A stretch of 9,408 bases of DNA, taken from contig DUKK01000082.1 in the NCBI GenBank assembly GCA_013329355.1, positions 1 to 9,408 of the forward strand, read 5' to 3'. The stretch is from Candidatus Poseidoniaceae archaeon (lineage in GTDB: Archaea > Thermoplasmatota > Poseidoniia > Poseidoniales > Poseidoniaceae). Both the position numbers and the translations under genes were made by a program. The notes beneath the pieces are model-generated. The model was not told where the DNA came from, searched no databases, and saw only the letters and a list, made by a program, of their open reading frames with translations. Positions within the stretch are counted from its first letter, which is position 1; the number at the start of each line of letters is the position of its first letter. Below, piece by piece: positions 7,166-9,408 of this stretch.

Positions 7166-7273
7166 TCAGTTCTTTGCCTGTCGGCGTGCACGCTTTCGGC
7201 GTCGCAACTTCTTTTTGCGCCACTTCCAACGTTGGTTGCCGGTTTTTTTCCAAGCACGTGAGCCTCGCTTCAT
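7166..7273 (-). CDS. rpl41e: Ribosomal protein eL41
   Basis: A 35-codon frame encodes a protein that is almost wholly basic after its first ten residues: MKRGSRAWKK, then a core WKWRKKKLRRRKRARRQ. This closely matches the single short helix of eL41 (WRKKRMRRLKRKRRKMR in eukaryotes), a peptide of roughly 25-40 residues at the ribosomal subunit interface. A GGAGG (7284-7288) lies ten bases before the ATG. The stop codon is 17 bp before the tRNA-Trp 5' end on the same strand, so the two may be co-transcribed, making a small translation locus. At this length the gene is easily missed by automatic callers. The match is by eye, but composition, length and motif agree. Confidence 0.85.
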   Translation of the reverse strand: MKRGSRAWKKTGNQRWKWRKKKLRRRKRARRQAKN

Positions 7274-7343
7274 GGTGAACAGGCCTCCCACTTGCCTTCC
7301 CTATATGAGAGCATCGGGCGACGCAGGAACCCTTGTGCCTCGG
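7274..7343. other. 70-bp spacer upstream of eL41
   Basis: It contains the eL41 ribosome site (GGAGG on the minus strand at 7284-7288) and a TATA-like CATATAG at 7301-7307. The TATA-like element is too close to the ribosome site to fit a normal archaeal start-site distance, so it is not called as a promoter. eL41 could instead be read from the upstream acyltransferase transcript. Confidence 0.35.
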
Positions 7344-8687
7344 TCAACTGCGCAACACTTCTGGAGCCTTTCCTGGGTCACGTGGGGTGACCAACGACTT
7401 GATGCCGAACAGAAATCGAGTAAATCGTGATCGTTTCAACACCTCAAACGAGAGCCAGCACCCCAGCACGACCAAGATCCACGTCGCTACCACGGCCACC
7501 ATTCCTTCGAGCCCAATGGATTTTGAAAAGGAAAGGAAGGCAAACGTGAGCGGCATGTGAACGATGTAGAACGGGTAGACGCCCTGATTCAGATAGGCCA
7601 AGTAAGGGCTCGGGTGATTGAGGTAGCGCGCCCCGAGCGCGAACACAAGGATGCACCAACACCATGCGTGGAAGGCATGAACAAAGCACCCAAACAGTGT
7701 CATCAGGTTGTGAGGAACCACGCCGGATTCAATCCATCCCCCGTCCACGTACGGTACGCCATCGGCGTGTTGTTGCACGCGGAGCCAGAGGAACGCCAGC
7801 GTGAACACGAACGTCATGCCAACGATGGCGTTGAACCTTAGATTGAGGAGTCGGTAATAGGCCTCGCTGGCCATCATGCATGCATAACCAAACGCAAAGA
7901 AGCAGAGGAACCACATCCATTCGTAGCCTGAACCGAGAAAACCCGGCATCCACGGTTTGAGCGCCCATTCCACCGTGGTCAGCACGATGGGAAAGACCAA
8001 CAAGACCCCCCAACCGTTCAGCCAGTCAAACGATGTTTTCAGGACGGACACGAGGCGGCCCTGGGGGTTCGTTTGAGCGACGTGAAAGAGCGGGACGAGC
8101 AGGAAGGAGTACAGCGCTAAATTCCAAAGAAACCACAAATGACCGAGCATGAATTTCCCTACGATGGGCACCCAGAACAGCATTGAGGTCCACAGAATGT
8201 GCTCAAACCAGACGTCAACGAAACCGTCCAGACCGCTTCCCCGGGTCTCCCACGGCGCCGTCAGCACGCTGTTGGCAAACCCGATGGTCCACATTCCAAA
8301 GATCATCGGAATCAAGAGCCGCTGGACGCGCTCAAGCGAGAACGCCGTCCAGACTCGACGGCGAAAAGCAAAGGCGGTGCCCATACCGGAGATCATGAAC
8401 AGCGCCGCAAGCCGCCATTGATGCATCCAGTGAAGAAAGAGACTGGTGGCATCAACCGATTCGGTGGTGTAGAGGTTGCGCTCCTCGTCCTCCGTGCCAG
8501 CGACCTCCTCCTTTTCCTCCACGTTTGGGTTGAGATGCTCGCCGTAGGCTGTCCAGTACACGCCGATGGCGATGTGAAACGGTATGAGCAACCCAAACAA
8601 CACAACACGAAGCCAATCGATGTCGTGGCGACGAACCCGTGGAGCCACGACGGTTTCATCCATGCTCACTCCCTGACCTACCGACAT
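7344..8687 (-). CDS. Acyltransferase-3 family integral membrane protein (OpgC/MdoC-like)
   Basis: This 447-residue polytopic membrane protein has about ten hydrophobic segments. Family marks are DIDWLR then H38 in the first segment; FMISGMG (97-103) followed by R119, R123 and LLIP (124-127); GHLWFLWNL (182-190); and the late YPFYIVHMPL with H377. These match acyltransferase family 3, whose members move acyl groups, usually acetyl or succinyl, onto envelope sugars or lipids, and most resemble the glucan-modifying OpgC/MdoC branch. A hydrophilic, Glu-rich insertion (residues 50-75) follows the first segment. The ATG at 8687 is preceded seven bases upstream by GGAG (8695-8698, within GGAGTGAT); an alternative ATG at 8663 also has GGGAG before it. 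It is divergent from the lipoprotein esterase across 98 bp. Its codons are much more GC-rich than those of the left block. The acceptor is unknown. Confidence 0.9.
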   Translation of the reverse strand: MSVGQGVSMDETVVAPRVRRHDIDWLRVVLFGLLIPFHIAIGVYWTAYGEHLNPNVEEKEEVAGTEDEERNLYTTESVDATSLFLHWMHQWRLAALFMISGMGTAFAFRRRVWTAFSLERVQRLLIPMIFGMWTIGFANSVLTAPWETRGSGLDGFVDVWFEHILWTSMLFWVPIVGKFMLGHLWFLWNLALYSFLLVPLFHVAQTNPQGRLVSVLKTSFDWLNGWGVLLVFPIVLTTVEWALKPWMPGFLGSGYEWMWFLCFFAFGYACMMASEAYYRLLNLRFNAIVGMTFVFTLAFLWLRVQQHADGVPYVDGGWIESGVVPHNLMTLFGCFVHAFHAWCWCILVFALGARYLNHPSPYLAYLNQGVYPFYIVHMPLTFAFLSFSKSIGLEGMVAVVATWILVVLGCWLSFEVLKRSRFTRFLFGIKSLVTPRDPGKAPEVLRS

Positions 8688-8785
8688 ATAATCACTCCAT
8701 TCACGGGTTTAGACAAGAAGGTCAACCTGCTCTTGCAAAGCGGCACCCAAGGAAACCTAATGTTGCACGGCGTCATCCGCAGCCC
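8688..8785. other. Divergent intergenic region (98 bp)
   Basis: The region between two genes transcribed outwards must hold both promoters, or lie within a longer transcript. Apart from the acyltransferase ribosome site no TATA box, inverted repeat or operator was convincing. The esterase ATG has no Shine-Dalgarno nearby, which would fit a short-leader or leaderless message. Confidence 0.4.
8691..8698 (-). promoter_or_regulatory. Ribosome binding site of the acyltransferase gene
   Basis: GGAGTGAT on the minus strand, with GGAG seven bases before the ATG at 8687. It is the best Shine-Dalgarno match in the window and supports the longer of two possible starts. Confidence 0.65.
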
Positions 8786-9408
8786 ATGCCTCAGCGACGC
8801 CGCCGAGCACTTTGCCTAGCGCTCGTGGTGCTGATGTGCCTTCAGGGCTGTCTTTCGGCAAATGACGTTGGAAGCGGCCAGGAGACGGACGGTGAGGAGG
8901 TGGCCTTTCCAAACCACAACCCTGACGAATACGAATGCTTCATCCACAACGACTGGGAACGATGCTACATCACCCACGTACCCGATTCCGTGACCCAAGA
9001 TTCCAACGCACCGCTCATCGTTGAACTCCACGGATGGGCAGGTTCGGCGTTTGAGACTCGAGCCCTCACGGAAATAACCCAGCTCGCTGACGAGGTGGGC
9101 GCCATCGTCGTTCATGCAGAGGGCATCATCGTGGACAACACCACCCTCGACATGGGTGGAAACGAAGAATCGTGGAACGCAGGGTACTGTTGCGGCGATT
9201 CTCTGTACTACGAAATCGACGACGTGGATTACTTGCGAACGGTGATCGCTCGAACGGTGGAGAACTTTCCGGTTGACGAGCAGCGCATCTACATCACAGG
9301 GTGGTCCAACGGATGCATGATGGCTCAACGTATGGCGCTGCAAGCCAGCGATCTCATCGCTGCCATGGCGTGCACCTCGGGATACCTGAGTATCCATGAC
9401 GCCGAAGG
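8786..9408 (+). CDS. Lipoprotein esterase, PHB-depolymerase/LpqC family, C-terminus beyond the window
   Basis: 207 codons are present before the right edge. The N-terminus MPQRRRRALCLALVVLM ends in a lipobox LQGC, with C22 as the likely lipid-modified residue, so the enzyme should be tethered outside the membrane. An Asp/Glu-rich linker follows. The catalytic domain shows LHGWAGS (81-87; oxyanion region), SWNAGYCCG (129-137), the DDVDYLR segment (145-151) and the nucleophile elbow GWSNG (172-176) with S174, then CMMAQRMA. This order is typical of the alpha/beta-hydrolase group containing extracellular poly-3-hydroxybutyrate depolymerases, feruloyl and acetylxylan esterases (CE1-like) and mycobacterial LpqC. 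The catalytic Asp and His should lie in the missing part. The substrate cannot be told: polyester, feruloylated or acetylated sugar are all possible. The neighbouring divergent acyltransferase hints at acyl-group chemistry at the surface. Confidence 0.92.
   Translation, partial: MPQRRRRALCLALVVLMCLQGCLSANDVGSGQETDGEEVAFPNHNPDEYECFIHNDWERCYITHVPDSVTQDSNAPLIVELHGWAGSAFETRALTEITQLADEVGAIVVHAEGIIVDNTTLDMGGNEESWNAGYCCGDSLYYEIDDVDYLRTVIARTVENFPVDEQRIYITGWSNGCMMAQRMALQASDLIAAMACTSGYLSIHDAE

Noticed and set aside
7301..7307. TATA-like element upstream of eL41
   Set aside because: A start site about 25 bases downstream would fall after the GGAGG ribosome site, so the two signals conflict.
6906..7430. 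174-codon open frame on the plus strand across the tRNA and eL41 locus
   Set aside because: It runs antisense to the tRNA-Trp, its guide RNA, eL41 and the acyltransferase end. Its composition is that of a reverse-strand shadow, with no domain sign.
8199..8819. 206-codon plus-strand frame
   Set aside because: It lies mainly antisense to the acyltransferase N-terminus, whose motifs fix the true strand. Long antisense frames are common in GC-rich genes.
8816..9397. 193-codon minus-strand frame opposite the esterase
   Set aside because: The plus strand encodes an unmistakable lipobox, HGWAG and GWSNG; the minus frame shows no family features.
1..9408. CRISPR arrays, insertion sequences, toxin-antitoxin pairs, phage genes
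   Set aside because: No regularly spaced direct repeats, transposase or integrase motifs, paired small ORFs or phage structural features were seen on either strand.

Overview
The window most likely comes from a marine euryarchaeon, with Marine Group II / Poseidoniales (Thermoplasmata side) the best guess. Supporting signs are a tRNA-Trp with an archaeal-type intron after position 37 that carries a box C/D methylation guide, a tiny archaeal/eukaryotic-type ribosomal protein eL41, Shine-Dalgarno-like sites before several genes, and very acidic secreted proteins. The lineage is inferred; no rRNA or other diagnostic marker is present.

Layout, left to right. Positions 1-2585 (minus strand) hold most of a large secreted protein with a signal peptide, a lectin/MAM-like beta-sandwich region and at least four Ig-like repeats; it runs off the left edge. 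Positions 2664-3899 (minus) encode a six-segment membrane protein with an acidic tail. Positions 3975-4589 (minus) encode a small membrane protein with a CC...CxxC metal-site-like motif. Positions 4734-6905 (minus) encode a membrane-anchored, exported subtilisin-like protease with an intact catalytic triad. This AT-richer block ends at the 3' end of an intron-containing tRNA-Trp gene (6966-7148, minus). The 107-nt intron folds into a dual box C/D guide RNA whose two 12-nt guides pair across the two splice junctions and place tRNA positions C34 and U39 opposite the methylation register. Next come a 35-codon eL41 gene (7166-7273, minus) and an acyltransferase-3 family membrane enzyme (7344-8687, minus). 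Divergent from the latter is the start of an exported lipoprotein esterase of the PHB-depolymerase/LpqC family (8786 to the right edge, plus). The right-hand block is visibly more GC-rich than the left.

The genes do not form one obvious pathway. The left block is a cell-surface/export set (giant Ig-repeat protein, two orphan membrane proteins, anchored protease). The middle is a translation locus (eL41, tRNA-Trp, its own modification guide). The right block pairs an enzyme that may add acyl groups at the envelope with an extracellular esterase that may remove them. No gene-free stretch exceeds about 150 bases. No CRISPR array, transposase, integrase, rRNA or replication origin was seen. The most rewarding object is the tRNA-Trp intron RNA, including an apparent paired C-C change in its kink-turn. 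The intron-guide arrangement itself is known in other euryarchaea, so it is not a wholly new system.
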